Translations under genes and position numbers: made by a program | From: Wolfiporia cocos | Lineage: Eukaryota; Basidiomycota; Agaricomycetes; Polyporales; Phaeolaceae | NCBI GenBank assembly: GCA_029448655.1 | Contig: JACCLO010000002.1 | Coordinates: 4,836,001-4,900,000 of the forward strand | Direction: 5' to 3' | DNA length: 64,000 bases | In this document: piece after piece, positions 11,958-22,985 of the stretch | How the letters are laid out: every line of letters begins with the position of its first letter | Numbering within the stretch: position 1 is the stretch's first letter | The notes under the pieces: model-generated | Seen by the model: only the letters and a program-made list of their open reading frames with translations | Told to the model about the DNA's origin: nothing | Databases searched by the model: none

Positions 11958-14689
11958 TCATTTACATACACCCTCTGATCTTATAAGATATTCTTTACGT
12001 TGATATACAAGCTCACATGGTGCAGTTGGTATAGTTACTGTACTCGTTATTTCACTGGGCTGTTGGTTCGATTCCTGCAGCTCGTTTGTTTTACTCCTCT
12101 TTAATGCCTTTCCGGGCGTGTGGCTGGCGCTTACCTTAGAGTGCCCCAGATGCATCTGCGGTGTCTCTAAAGATGCATCTCTGGCACTGAAGTCCCTCCC
12201 GCTATCCCGCCACACCTGCTCAACTGAACGCTCGTCCATACGACTACTTATCCAGTTCTCCCTTGCCTTACCCAGTCTATCTGGGTTTGGACCCCGTTTT
12301 GGTATATTGCTTGGCTTGTCCGCATCGTTCAAGTGTCGCGTTGGGCGATATCTCCAGACCCGTGAACAGTGGAACGCACTCTGTAGTCGTGCCACATCTT
12401 CCTCCTTGTCCGGGGAGGTATGCGATTTCCCTCGCCGAAAATGGTTGATGTCTGCCTCGACGTGGTCCTTTACATTTCGCATTGTAGGAATTGCTTGAGA
12501 TATCTTGCCAATGTACTCCCAGGTAGCAAAAGGGCCCATTGAAGCGAATATATGCTATATAGCTGCTATATCATTGCAATGTGGTCCATGGTCTGTAGTA
12601 CGCACCTTTTTATCACGAATGTTGTGTTCCTGCAGCATGTCAAAGGCCATGAATGAATCTGGATGCCCTGTGGTGTTTGCAAGCCAGCAATATCGCATGA
12701 TAAATGACCTGTCATAGTGAGCACATCACTTGCTTGGAGCCGTTATATGTGAGGATCCCAACATACCTGACTTCGGGTGTCCACTCCTTATGCAGTGCTT
12801 GAAGCAGCTCTAATATCTCAACTGCATACTTCGCATTCCGGCCACCCACGTAGCGAAAGAGCAGCCGTGGTAGCTGGTCTTCCATCCGTCCTACATCACC
12901 TACCCGCATCGCATCATTGAAATCCATGTAATCAAGCATATCTCTGCTGAACAGAGTTGCTTGGTAGAGGATGTCGTCCTGTTGATCACGAGGTAGTTTT
13001 TCTAACCTTCCTGCAGATGGTGATGAAATGTCCCCTTGATCGATGGCTTGCCGAGACCTCACGGTTCAGGAGATTGAAGGCAAATGCAAGTCCACGGCCC
13101 TTACTCGTTCCATAGTGCTGTTCATGGATCGAGTGTTCCTGAGCCATCTGTGCATGAAAGAATCCGATCTGCTTCACGAGATACTCAATGCGATCCCAAG
13201 AATTTTGATCTTCACATCGATATTTTTGGATTCCACGGAGACGTGAGGCAGTGAGCTGATCGCCAATCCAGATGAGTACGTTGTCGATCGCAAATTTCAT
13301 CCTGAGAAGTGATTCTGAGCTGTCGGAACCATTCTTCGAGGAGCCGGAGATTGCCTTCATATGACGCTTCCTCGATATGCACTGTATTGAGCATATATTG
13401 TGTGGTTGCTGAGTTTGGTCCAGTGGGAAGCTGCTGAACAGGGGACAGTGGTTCGAAGAGTGGATCTCTACGTAGTGTGTATGATTCAAAGTCAAATCTA
13501 GGGGAGTTGATCAGGATAGAGAGCACCTTGTAGACTGCACGTTGATGAATGCGAGGGCCAGCCACAGAATCCAGAGCATAGATCTCTTCCAGTGTGATCG
13601 GAGACTTACTGCTAAGAGCTATCTGTGCCTGGAGCTCACGGCCATTTAGATGGACTGTGCTGGGGTCCTTTACAACAAAGATAGTGCCTGCAGTGCCAGA
13701 GTCGAAGTGACTTTGATTACTCAGCCGCTGCTCAAAGACTCGATGTGCGATATTCAGATTATCATGTGAGCCGAACCAGGGATAGTTCTTGATGTCGTTG
13801 AGCATCACCTTGTGCGCCGAGACAGCTAGTGTGTCAAGCGCATCGTAGACCCAAGACTGGTTCATACAGATACCCAGAGAATGTAGAGTGTCAAAGGACT
13901 TGAATGCCATACCGCAGCCGCGGAAGTAAACACTTAGTTGCTTGGCGAGCTTGCAGGAATGGTGGGAGCGTGAATAGGACAGCATTGAAATGATTGTGAG
14001 AATGCACTATAGAACGATCAGTTATGAGATCATCACAGTCACAAGTATTACTTACTGCATCAGGTCTTTTCATTTTATTTTTTCATATCTTGACGTTTAG
14101 TAGAAGCGGCACTGCGAAGGATTGACCAAATTGTGGGCGCTTGTTGCCGGGCTTTGTCTGCAGCTTCTCGCCAAGAAAACTCTAGAAGTAAGTCCTCGGA
14201 GAGCTCATCCTGTGGCGAGCGGAGTTCTACAGAGAGTTCTTGCATTTCATGGTTGATTTTGCGATTGACAGTCTCAAGTGCAAGATCCTCAATAACTTAA
14301 TGTGCAGCACGTGTATGGGTTCCAGTATTGTGAGTCCGAGGCGGTCTATACCATCTCCGTAGAATCTCTGGAAGCTCTATGCTGAGCATAAGAGCGGTTC
14401 GTGCATAGCGAGCCTTGCCATCGGATTTTAATTCCGGGACATCAGGATTCCAGCTGAGAGCCCAGAGAAACAGGGGAAGATCCAGCCCTTCGAAGTCCAT
14501 GTAAGCAAGCACACGTAAGACCCGTTGAGCGATATCGCCAGATGCCATCAGAGAAGCCCACAGTCGTTGCGTGCGATCTCGGTGTGGCGTTGCGTTTGTC
14601 CATTGCCCGGGAGCTAAGTCATCTTCATCCTCGCACATAAGGTACTCCTCGTCATCATCAATATAGATATCATCATCAAGCTGAGACAT
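11958..14689 (-). pseudogene. DUF6589-family protein, decayed
   Basis: The start at 14,689 gives an acidic N terminus (MSQLDDDIYIDDDEEYLM). Next comes a segment ending in PEILRRWYRPPRTHN, a pattern I recall from Agaricomycete DUF6589 proteins. Family blocks follow in order across several frames: SYSRSHHSCKLAKQ...GICMNQSWVYDAL; WFGSHDNLNIAHRVFEQRL; RIHQRAVYKVL; GDQLTASRLRGIQKYR; HEQHYGTSKGRGLAFAF; MEDQLPRLLFRYVGG; NTTGHPDSFMAFDMLQEHNI; and KDHVEADINHFRRGKSHT. Some frame changes will be introns. In-frame TAA/TAG codons occur near 14,297 and 14,000-14,030, and the AAA tract near 14,080 has an indel, so this copy looks dead. The family's function is unknown. Confidence 0.75.
12010..12084 (+). other. 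tRNA-like sequence with A and B boxes (SINE head or dead tRNA)
   Basis: TGGTGCAGTTGG fits the internal A box and GGTTCGATTCC fits the B box of RNA polymerase III promoters, at roughly tRNA spacing. The acceptor and D stems pair poorly, so this is more likely a decayed tRNA or a tRNA-derived SINE head than a working gene. Confidence 0.35.
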
Positions 14690-15328
14690 TATAATTTGGA
14701 GTCATAAGGTGATACAGTACTGCACAGGCATGGCCAGCCAGACTTTGCATTTGCAAGCCTGCTTAGTGCGACGCGTCACGCAATGTAGGTGGGGAGGGGC
14801 AATCCTGTCCCAACGGCATCTCCCGGATGTCCTCTGTCTGAGCGAGTTAGCGCGCGCTACTTGCGCGCTTGTACCCTTTATCTCGACAGCGTCTAATGTT
14901 AGGATTTGATGGTATCAGTGCATGGCGTGAAACGGCGTCCACTGCTGACCTGTAGCGCTCGCTGGTGACGCGTAGCGCTCGCTGGACCATGGTATTTTTC
15001 TACAGATAATCAAGGAGTGCTTTTCACGCCTTGGTGTAGTGGGACTAAATGTGTATTAAATATATCTACATTGATCCTCCGGGATGGATTTTCTTCAAAT
15101 CGCGCCATTTCCATTATATAGCGAGGCAGTGGTTTCAAGGGCATACACGTGTGTCATGTGATTTGGCACGTTGCGCTTAACGTGCGCACCAATTGCACAC
15201 CTGTGGTATCCGCATTTCCAGGTGCAGCTGGCCATATAGTTTGTAGCCTTTCTAACACATCTAATAAGTTCCATGTACTATACCGGACAATGGTGCTATA
15301 CCACTTTCTTGCGGGCCCTTTGACAGCA
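14690..15328. other. intergenic, no supported gene
   Basis: This upstream region of the DUF6589 gene contains a short direct repeat (GTAGCGCTCGCTGG, twice near 14,955-14,985) and no convincing ORF. Confidence 0.4.
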
Positions 15329-15408
15329 GCATGTCAAGGCCATCAGTGGCACGTCAAAGCCATTAGCGGCACGTCAAAGCCATCAGCGGCACATCAAGGC
15401 TCGTCAGC
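15329..15408. repeat. four 20-bp tandem units
   Basis: Four adjacent units of the type GCACGTCAAAGCCATCAGCG start at 15,329, 15,349, 15,369 and 15,389, differing at a few bases each. Confidence 0.8.
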
Positions 15409-15960
15409 ACTACTAGGAGTCAATCTAATCTACGGTCACTGTTATGGGTCGGATACCCGTTCGTATATTCGAGTTGCGAATATAGATCGTTCTTCTGCAT
15501 GTAGGCACGTTTGCCGTATGCAAGGCAAATACCCGTTAGATGCCTTCTCGTCCTAGGTGAAGTCCCTCGGAAGTCGTGTAATATCCAATACGCGTTAGAA
15601 GATATGATCTGTTCAGGTGAGAGTCTGATAGAATATAAGACTCGCCTAAGTCCGAGAAGTTAGTGTGCACTTCGAGGACTTAGTTGTCTGGTTGCTCGAG
15701 CGGGAAATACTGAGTGTAGTTTCCTACGTGTCACAGACTTTCTCTATGCAGGTCTGGACTCCCTCGCTATAGGACGCACGCGCGGCGCTAGGCGTACGCC
15801 GCGTCTCTGCGCTGTAGCCACCTCCGGCGTCTCCCAGTTATTGCAGGTCACCTGGTCGCCTGGTTAGCGCTGTAGGGTAGCGCGCGCCTCAGGTACCGTC
15901 ACTTATGGTCACATTGTTACATGACTCGTTACCTAGCACATGACCCATTAGATAGCAGTG

Positions 15961-16051
15961 CACAGACCACTACTTTAGGGCGGTCTCGGTAGTATACACA
16001 AGCATGTATATAATACGACGAGATGCGGGCTTACACCCCATCTCTCAGATT
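15961..16051 (+). promoter_or_regulatory. LTR core promoter module (family A example)
   Basis: CACAGACCACTACTTTAGGG (15,961-15,980) is followed by GCATGTATATAATACGAC and then the proposed start ATCTCTCAGATT (16,040-16,051). The same order recurs in families C, D, F, I, J and L and in the LTR remnants at 33.8 and 34.5 kb. Confidence 0.6.
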
Positions 16052-16277
16052 CTCGACAATGGTGTATAACCCTTTCTCGCTTATTGCTGTGTGATCTACT
16101 GGCCCGGGGCCCATATCTCGTCTACCTTGTCTGTGAGCCGCCGCTGCCATCTCGACGTATGACATGCGTGCATGAGCCTCTGCGTTCAGCGCTGGCGCGG
16201 TGCCTTGTAGCCTCGATTGTAGGCCTGTATGGATCCCCCTGAGCCCAGGGGTCGCACAGACAGTGAGTCTGTGTCAT

Positions 16278-16289
16278 AATCTGAGAGAT
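16278..16289 (+). other. self-complementary primer-binding site
   Basis: AATCTGAGAGAT, one base after the LTR end, is the exact reverse complement of ATCTCTCAGATT at 16,040-16,051 in the LTR. That LTR site lies about 35 bases after the TATATAA box, where the transcript should start. This matches the self-priming layout known from Tf1/sushi retrotransposons. No usual tRNA-primer match is obvious. Confidence 0.75.
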
Positions 16290-17042
16290 ATCTTACCTCC
16301 CCTCCGGCGCCACCTGCGCTGGGGCCGAGGGTTCTCCACGTACAGGGTGCCATGGCAACGCGGCGGGGCAGCCTCTGGTAGAAGCACCAGAGGTCCGTAG
16401 TCTTACGAGCCCCCACGAAGCGTTACACCAGGCGAAGTACCCGTACGGAGTGAGCAAGCAAGACCGCCCCCTTTCGAACGCAAGGTAGAAGGGGTCGACC
16501 GACGTAAGCCCCGTTTGAGGACCCGCCGCCGTCACCCCTGCAAAGGGAATGCGCGCGCGTGTGGAGGTCTAGGGCAGTCCGGCCACTTACCCCTGGGCGG
16601 CAGGGTATCACCAAGAACTGATGATCAGTGGGTATGCGAAGGAACCCGCAAGGGTCTCCAACCCCACACCGACGATCACGAAGGTCAGAAAGCAATCCAC
16701 CACGACAGACTATCGAATACCAACGAGCGAACCACATACCCCGAGGTCGGTGGGCCACGCGTAGCTATGTCGGCGCAAGTCATGAACTTTGACATGTACC
16801 AATACGCTCACCGCTGGCGCGCCTCGCCAACTCACGTCGTGGGATGTAAGGAAACAGGGATGGTCGGTTTGCTCCCAATGTCTCCTGAAGGCTAGCTCAC
16901 TTCGCTCCACCACCGGCGGACGGACCGTGCTCCTGGATGCTCCCCATCCTCCGCGAAGAAGGAATGGGCCTCGAGTCAAACAAGCAACCAAGGTAGCGAG
17001 CGTCGTAGGATTCAAGGTAGAACGTCAGGGACGACGTTTTTC

Positions 17043-17056
17043 GAGAGGGGGGGTAA
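17043..17056 (+). other. polypurine tract
   Basis: GAGAGGGGGGGTAA sits directly before the right LTR (TGTCACAG), the usual position for plus-strand priming. The equivalent tract in the related element is at 25,809-25,821. Confidence 0.7.
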
Positions 17057-18032
17057 TGTCACAGACTTTCTCTATGCAGGTCTGGACTCCCTCGCTATAG
17101 GACGCACGCGCGGCGCTAGGCGTACGCCGCGTCTCTGCGCTGTAGCCACCTCCGGCGTCTCCCAGTTATTGCAGGTCACCTGGTCGCCTGGTTAGCGCTG
17201 TAGGGTAGCGCGCGCCTCAGGTACCGTCACTTATGGTCACATTGTTACATGACTCGTTACCTAGCACATGACCCATTAGATAGCAGTGCACAGACCACTA
17301 CTTTAGGGCGGTCTCGGTAGTATACACAAGCATGTATATAATACGACGAGATGCGGGCTTACACCCCATCTCTCAGATTCTCGACAATGGTGTATAACCC
17401 TTTCTCGCTTATTGCTGTGTGATCTACTGGCCCGGGGCCCATATCTCGTCTACCTTGTCTGTGAGCCGCCGCTGCCATCTCGACGTATGACATGCGTGCA
17501 TGAGCCTCTGCGTTCAGCGCTGGCGCGGTGCCTTGTAGCCTCGATTGTAGGCCTGTATGGATCCCCCTGAGCCCAGGGGTCGCACAGACAGTGAGTCTGT
17601 GTCACTACGTTTGAGAATGAGTATAAGACTTCTTGTTTGTACAACAAGGTCGAGCTGAAGAGCTTCGACGGTAAGTACATGAGTTTATATACTACGCTGG
17701 GTTTTAGGGGTCAAGTCCATCCCAGATGTCACCGCTACTATCTACACTATAGTACCAAACGTTTGATAAGTATGCAATGATATATCTGAAACGATAGATA
17801 GAAATGATGATGGCGGTTGAACGCCATCTATCAGCTACTTGTTGATATAGATGAAACGGTGGCAGAGTTGGATCTGTCAATGGTGAAACTCGCCCTATCC
17901 ACTAGTACAACTGGGGATGCACCCAGTACGAGTCACAAGTAGCCAGGGGGTTGGTTGCGCAACAAGTCCCTGTATCGTATTCACCCCATGGTGAGTTCTG
18001 CCAGCATTCGAAAAATCAAAATAACCGTAACA

Positions 18033-19834
18033 GGCAGGGCACTTGGCACAGACCTACTGTCTGTGCAACCGGCCCAGACAGGACCCTCTAACCCTGCATA
18101 CAGGACCATTGGAAAGGAAAAAGGTGCTGCATTCAGGTTGTTAGGCGCCCCAGACTAGCGAGTAGAGGAGAGAGAGGAGTTGTCATCGAACCGGCATGCA
18201 CAGAGCAAGAAGGAAAGGGGCCTAAGCCCAGTTGCCAAAAATCTTAGAGATGAGGATGTAAGTCCTCATCTGCCCTACTTATATACATCAGTAGTTGACC
18301 GGTAATGGTCGCTCTAAAGATCTGATCTGTGCGCCGTATCTAAGAGACCATGTGATAACCTACCTACAGTGACAATGTATGGAACTAAGTGAAGGGACAT
18401 GACTGTGATGTGAGTAAGTAAGCACGTGCCTACCCAGAAGGTGCAGGTAACTGGTCAAGGCATCCAGACTAAAGGAAAGGGACTTGAGACATAGAGAGAG
18501 TGTGGCTATACACCGATCTTCACCTATGGCAGTCAAATGCCTGGGCCAGCGTCAAGAAACCCCCTACAGGTAATTCTGTGACAGCGCTGATGCAGGGATG
18601 TGGGGGCAGGTGGGACGATTGCGCATGCGCTTGTGGTTGTTGCTGAGTGCTAAGGTGCCTGGGCCTAGAATCGCATGGAAAGATGGGCGCTCATGAGTAG
18701 AAGGTGCAGGACTTACTATGTAAGGTATGCCCGGGGCGTACCCGACGTCATCCAATCCCCCACCCATCCATCCACCCTGAAAGCTTTTGTAATCAATTGA
18801 TTAACATCACCATTGAATTCCTAAGGCTTGATAGTGTACAACATGAAAAAGAACGAGTGAAATATATTAGGAATTGAGCTCATCGACGACAACAACGACA
18901 ACGACAATGATGATGTTGAAGTGGCGGTGTGCAGCATGCAGGGGAGGCAGGCCAATATATATAAGCACAGGTCAGCAGCAAGAAAACTGAGCATGAGCGC
19001 CCAGCCGCCTAGATTATCTAGAGCACCTGACATTTACCTTGGAAAGGCAGGAGCAGCCTGGCAGTTCATGGGGAACTGCCAGTGTGTGGTGCAATGGAAT
19101 TCCAAGCCAACTAGCTTGGCATGCAGCATGTGTATGCCAAGCTAGTTGGCTATATTGCATGTGAGGGTTAGGTGGTACAGTGGCCATTGTTAGTATTAAG
19201 TCAAGGACACTATGTACGTACCAGCACATGTTTGCTATCTGAGCCCATCACACCGTAGCAGGGTCCCTGGTGGGCAGTAAGGTGCAGCCACTGTCTGGCA
19301 TGACCCAAATTTCTACACTGAGAGGGAGAAAAAAATAGACACACTGTGCACATGGGGAGCAAGCAGGGCTGCAAGTAAAGACTGCAATGTGTGGTGCCAG
19401 GAGGGAAAGAAAGATGAGGGAGAGAGAGTGGCAGATCTTAGGTACACATGTGTGATAGACTGTGCTTAAGGTGTCGAGAGTGTACCATATGGACTGGGGG
19501 AGAGAGTAGGCTGAGCGGGGGAGAGAGAACCTCGACAGTGATGAGAGCCGGCCTTTATGGTGTTATGGACAAGATTCAAGAGCCACCCAAAGTATGATGG
19601 AATGACGAAAGGTGTTGCCCAATCAAGCAAGGGACTTACTAAATTGGATGGGAGCTGTGTCATGCCCAGATTCTGCCCCACTGTGTGCCAATGCCCTCTT
19701 TTTCCAATGCATTCAATATTCGATGTTTCAACATTAACATTTACAGCCAATGGCTGTGAATATAACTGACTTGTAGTATAGGTATATGGACTCAATTACT
19801 TACTATTGCTTCGCATGCTTTCTGAGGGGATCAG
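18033..19834. other. non-coding stretch with degenerate LTR remains
   Basis: Near 18,041-18,060 GCACAGAC and GTCTGTGC form an LTR-end-like hairpin. A TATATAC box and further LTR-like sequence lie near 18,290, suggesting an old minus-strand LTR. The rest (18.4-19.8 kb) has only short ORFs without family features. Confidence 0.4.
19105..19151. repeat. perfect 18-bp inverted repeat
   Basis: AGCCAACTAGCTTGGCAT at 19,105-19,122 is followed after 11 bases by its exact reverse complement at 19,134-19,151. It could be a small hairpin or the remains of a tiny inverted-repeat element. Confidence 0.75.
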
Positions 19835-20542
19835 TGTTACGGGTCGAATACCCGCTCGTATATTCGAGTCGCGAATATAGATCGTTCTTCTGCACGTAGG
19901 CGTAGAGCCGTATGCAAGGCAAATGCTCGTTAGATGCCTTCAAGTCCTAGGTGGATTTCCTAGGAGATCGTATAATATCCAATACGCGTTAGAGGATATA
20001 ATCTGTTCAAGTGCGAGTCTGATAGAATATAAGACTCGCCTAAGTCCGAGAAGTCAGTGTGCACTTCGAGGACTTAGTCGTTCGGTTGCTCGAGTGAGAA
20101 ATACTGAGCGTAGTTTCCTACGTTTGAGAACGAGTATAAGACTTCTTGTTTGTACAACAAGGTCGAGCTAAGGAGCCTCGACAGTAAGTACATGAGTTTA
20201 TATACTACGTTGGGTTTTAGGGGTCAAGCCTGTCCCAGATGTCACCAATACTATCTACGCTATAGTACCAAACGTTTGATAGGTATGTAGTGATATATCT
20301 GAGATGATAGATAGGAATGATGGCAGTTGAACGCCATCTATCAGCTAATGAACAATGGGTGTGAAACGGTGACAGAGTTGGATCTGCCAAAGATGAAACG
20401 AGCCCTATAGACTAGTACAACTGGGGATGCGCCCAGTAGAATCACGAGTAGCCAGGGGGATCGGTTGCGCAACAAGTCCCTGTATCGTATTCGCTCTATG
20501 GTGAGTTCTGTCGATATTCGAAAAATTAAAATAACCGTAACA
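19835..20542 (+). mobile_element. solo LTR, family B
   Basis: This 708-bp LTR (TGTTACGGGTCG...ATAACCGTAACA) is flanked by the duplication ATCAG (19,830-19,834 and 20,543-20,547). It shares the motif CAAGGTCGAGCT with family E LTRs. Confidence 0.85.
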
Positions 20543-20551
20543 ATCAGCTAC

Positions 20552-21093
20552 TGTTACGGATCGAATATCTGTTCAACGCAAAATAACTAAGTCGAGTTAC
20601 TCAGTGTATCGAGTAGCGCACTACTCGTCGGACTCTTCTGAGTCAGAGCGTCGATATACAAGCTGCAGGCTTAATTGCTCAAGCCTTTGAGAACGAGTAT
20701 AAGATCCTTGAATTCAACAAGGTCGAGCTGAGGAACTCGACCGATATTTACATCAGGTTATATACTGCGATCCGTTAACCGGGGTCATAGTGTCTTTGGT
20801 ACTACTACTATAAAGTCCGTCGGGCTAACGATATAAGTGATAAAGGAGAAGTGTTGCAGTTGAGCGCAACAAGAGATGAAACACGGAACTACTGTGGTTG
20901 GACACAGAATATCAGCTAGAACGAGATGCGGACACAGAGAGTGGGCATAGGGTTGTTATACATGAAACAGGGCCTACGGTTGAGTGGAGGCCCCCTAGAA
21001 ATAGAGCGCTGGGTACAGCGGTTGAACGCTAAGTCCTCATACACGGTGAGGCATCAAACAGAATATTCGAGTGTACCTGGTAGAACTGTAACA
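20552..21093 (-). repeat. 3' LTR of element E
   Basis: It begins TGTTACGG and ends CTGTAACA on the plus strand. On the minus strand a TATATAA box precedes the AGCTCGACCTT start site by about 33 bases. A purine tract (plus-strand TCACCCCCCCCCTC, 21,094-21,107) abuts it inside the element. Confidence 0.9.
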
Positions 21094-21149
21094 TCACCCC
21101 CCCCCTCAAGCTTTCATCGCCCTCGATGAAATCCAAGCTTCACGGCCAC

Positions 21150-22783
21150 TCAGAGGGCCTCCGGGTCAGGGTCGTTGTATCCCGCATCTGTATCGTGGAG
21201 CGGAGGCGTCGGCGGGGGGATCCATACCTGATATGAGGCGCACTCGCCGACGCGATGTCCTGGCTGCGTGACTCTGCAGGTGGGGCATCTGTAGTTGGGA
21301 CAGTCGAGGACCCAATGCCAGGGGCTACTGCATCGACGACAGGGCTCTTTGGCGGATGGTCGAGGTTGTCACAAACTTTCTCTATGCAGGTTTGTACTCC
21401 CTCACTATAGGACGCACGCGCGGCGCTAGGCGTACGCCGCGCCTCTGCGCTGTAGCCACCTCCGGCGTCTCCCAGATATTGCAGGTCACCTGGTCGTCCG
21501 GTTAGCGCTGTAGGGTAGCGTGCGCCTCAGGTACTGTCACTCATGGTCACACTGTTACATACTCGTTACCTAGCACATGACCCATAGTTACATGGTGCAC
21601 AGACCAGTAGTTTAGGGCGGTCTCGGTAGTAGACACTAGTGTGTATATAAGTACGATGGAATGTGGGCTTACTCCCCATTCCTAAGATTCTCGACAATTG
21701 GGCATAGCCCCTTTCTATCCTCGTTCTGTGTGCGACTCTGGCCGGGGGCCCATCTCGTCTTACTTGACTGTGCGCTGCCTCAACACGTCGACTCTAGGAG
21801 TCCCTTCTTAGGGTACAGCCGACAGTTCACCGCTATTGCGGTTGCGCACCGTCCTGTACTGCGTTATAGGATTCCCCTGTTGTACAGGGTCCCACAGACA
21901 GGTTAGTCTGTGTCAGAGGTGGTGAGCGGGCTGAGGGGACGGCGCGAAGATATTCTCCTGATTCGTACCGCTGGTGGTGGTGGTGGGCCCAGAGACGCTG
22001 TCGGAGCCAGGTAGGCAGCTGGTAAAGGGATTCGTCCCATCCGTCCCTCCCTCGCTCCCATTCCTCCCGGGTGATGATCTCAACTGATGGAGATCTGTTG
22101 CTAACTCCGTCGCTAGCAGCTGCAGAGGCCGGCGAGGGGGGAGCCCTACCATCGCCCGACCCCTCTCGAACTGGGCATCGTTCATCATCTCATGGATGCG
22201 GAGGAGGGCGCGCTGATTCTCGAGGTCGAGGTCCTGCGGGGGCGGTCGGTACGGTAGCGTCGCGAGGTACCACATGACTGTATTCCATAAAATCGAATGG
22301 TTCTGCGATTCGATCCAGCTCGCCGTCGTCGAGTAACCAGGGGGGCATGGCTGGGACAGGGCTTCGCATTCGTGGTAAGCGGGGCGGGCCTGCTTCGACC
22401 TCTGCGAACGCTCGCCGGATTCGCGATGGTGTCGACGCCCCGAGGTGGTCGATCCACTGACCGATGCACCGCCCAAGCCTCTGTCGCTGAAGAAGGGCTG
22501 TGCGCTCGAGTTGGACGATTCTTTCTGTGACGTCCTGGTACTGGTCGAATATGTCGGTGAGTTCCTGTACGAGTTCAAATCAATCGGTCCAGGGGGTCGC
22601 CTGCCCTCCGGGGGGAATGTCGGACCTGTGCCAGGTGAGCGCATGTCTGACGCAGACGTGGGCCTCCTCTGAGCAGCCGTAACACCTGCCTGTCTGGTAC
22701 CCCATGCGGACTGTGAGGGATCGCCGCATCGTCGGGGTGGTAGGTCGCTCAGACGGGCTGGTTGTAGGGAGTGGCGTCGACAT
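21150..22783 (-). pseudogene. third ORF of element E with CCHC zinc knuckles
   Basis: This lies downstream of pol, where retroviruses carry env. A frame from ATG 22,783 (MSTPLPTTSPSERPTTPT) includes CYGCSEEAHVC. A second frame (22,644-21,916) is Ser/Pro-rich, then has a helical segment (LDLENQRALLRIHEMMNDAQ). After the solo LTR at 21,367-21,915 a third frame encodes CRRC-x4-H-x4-C and CPTC-x6-H-x4-C, two zinc-knuckle-like motifs, and ends at 21,150. No membrane segment is seen, so this is not an envelope protein. It could be a nucleic-acid-binding accessory protein. The segments are in different frames, so the ORF is broken. Confidence 0.5.
21367..21915 (+). mobile_element. solo LTR, family C, in the third ORF
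   Basis: This 549-bp LTR (TGTCACAAACTTT...GTCTGTGTCA) has the duplication GAGGT on both sides (21,362-21,366 and 21,916-21,920). It shares the TTAGCGCTGTAGGGTAGCG block, the TTTAGGGCGGTCTCGG block and a TATATAA box with family A. It ends in the ACAGAC/GTCTGT hairpin. Confidence 0.88.
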
Positions 22784-22814
22784 GCTATTTCTTCGACTTG
22801 CTGGACCTTGGTCT

Positions 22815-22985
22815 TCGCCCTCTTGCTTTTAAACTCTCTGAGGACGTCCGGGGAATTCTTTAAACTGGCTTCGCCTTCCCATGAATCTTCCGCAGATGGG
22901 TAGCCTTTCCAGTGGACGAGGTATTGCTTCTTCCCTCAGTATTGTCATTGGTTCAGGATGGCTTCGACTTCATACTCTGCTTCCC
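22815..22985 (-). pseudogene. chromodomain of element E Pol
   Basis: EAEYEVEAILNQ followed by KKQYLVHWKGYPSAEDSWE is a clear chromodomain (YLVHWKG...SWE). Two in-frame TGA codons lie between these parts, both possible CGA mutations. In chromoviruses this domain guides integration by binding histone marks. Confidence 0.8.

Larger units (their letters stand above)
15729..17604 (+). mobile_element. complete non-autonomous LTR element (TRIM/LARD type), family A
   Basis: Two 548-bp LTRs (15,729-16,276 and 17,057-17,604) look identical by eye and bracket a 780-bp interior. The element is flanked by the 5-bp duplication CTACG. LTRs start TGTCACAGAC and end GTCTGTGTCA. A priming site lies one base inside the left LTR, and a purine tract ending GGGGGTAA abuts the right LTR. 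The interior has no intact ORF related to Gag or Pol. It shares long identical blocks with the interior of the element at 24,486-26,376. Identical LTRs mean a recent insertion that must have used proteins supplied in trans. Confidence 0.9.
15440..18032 (+). mobile_element. family B LTR interrupted by a nested element
   Basis: It begins TGTTATGGGTCGGATACCCG and ends CAAAATAACCGTAACA, like the intact copies at 19,835 and 55,197. It is split at 15,728 by the element at 15,729-17,604 and resumes after that element's duplication at 17,610. Flanking bases (GTCAC, GGCAG) are not a clear duplication, so the copy may be rearranged. Confidence 0.8.

Noticed and set aside
11824..12180. Repeated GATGCATC units as a CRISPR-like array
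   Set aside because: Spacing is irregular, spacers are lacking, and the genome is eukaryotic.
15435..18037. Target duplication for the first family B LTR
   Set aside because: Flanking bases GTCAC and GGCAG match at only three of five positions.
21913..22644. Envelope protein in the third ORF position
   Set aside because: No signal peptide or membrane segment; the content is Ser/Pro-rich with zinc motifs.
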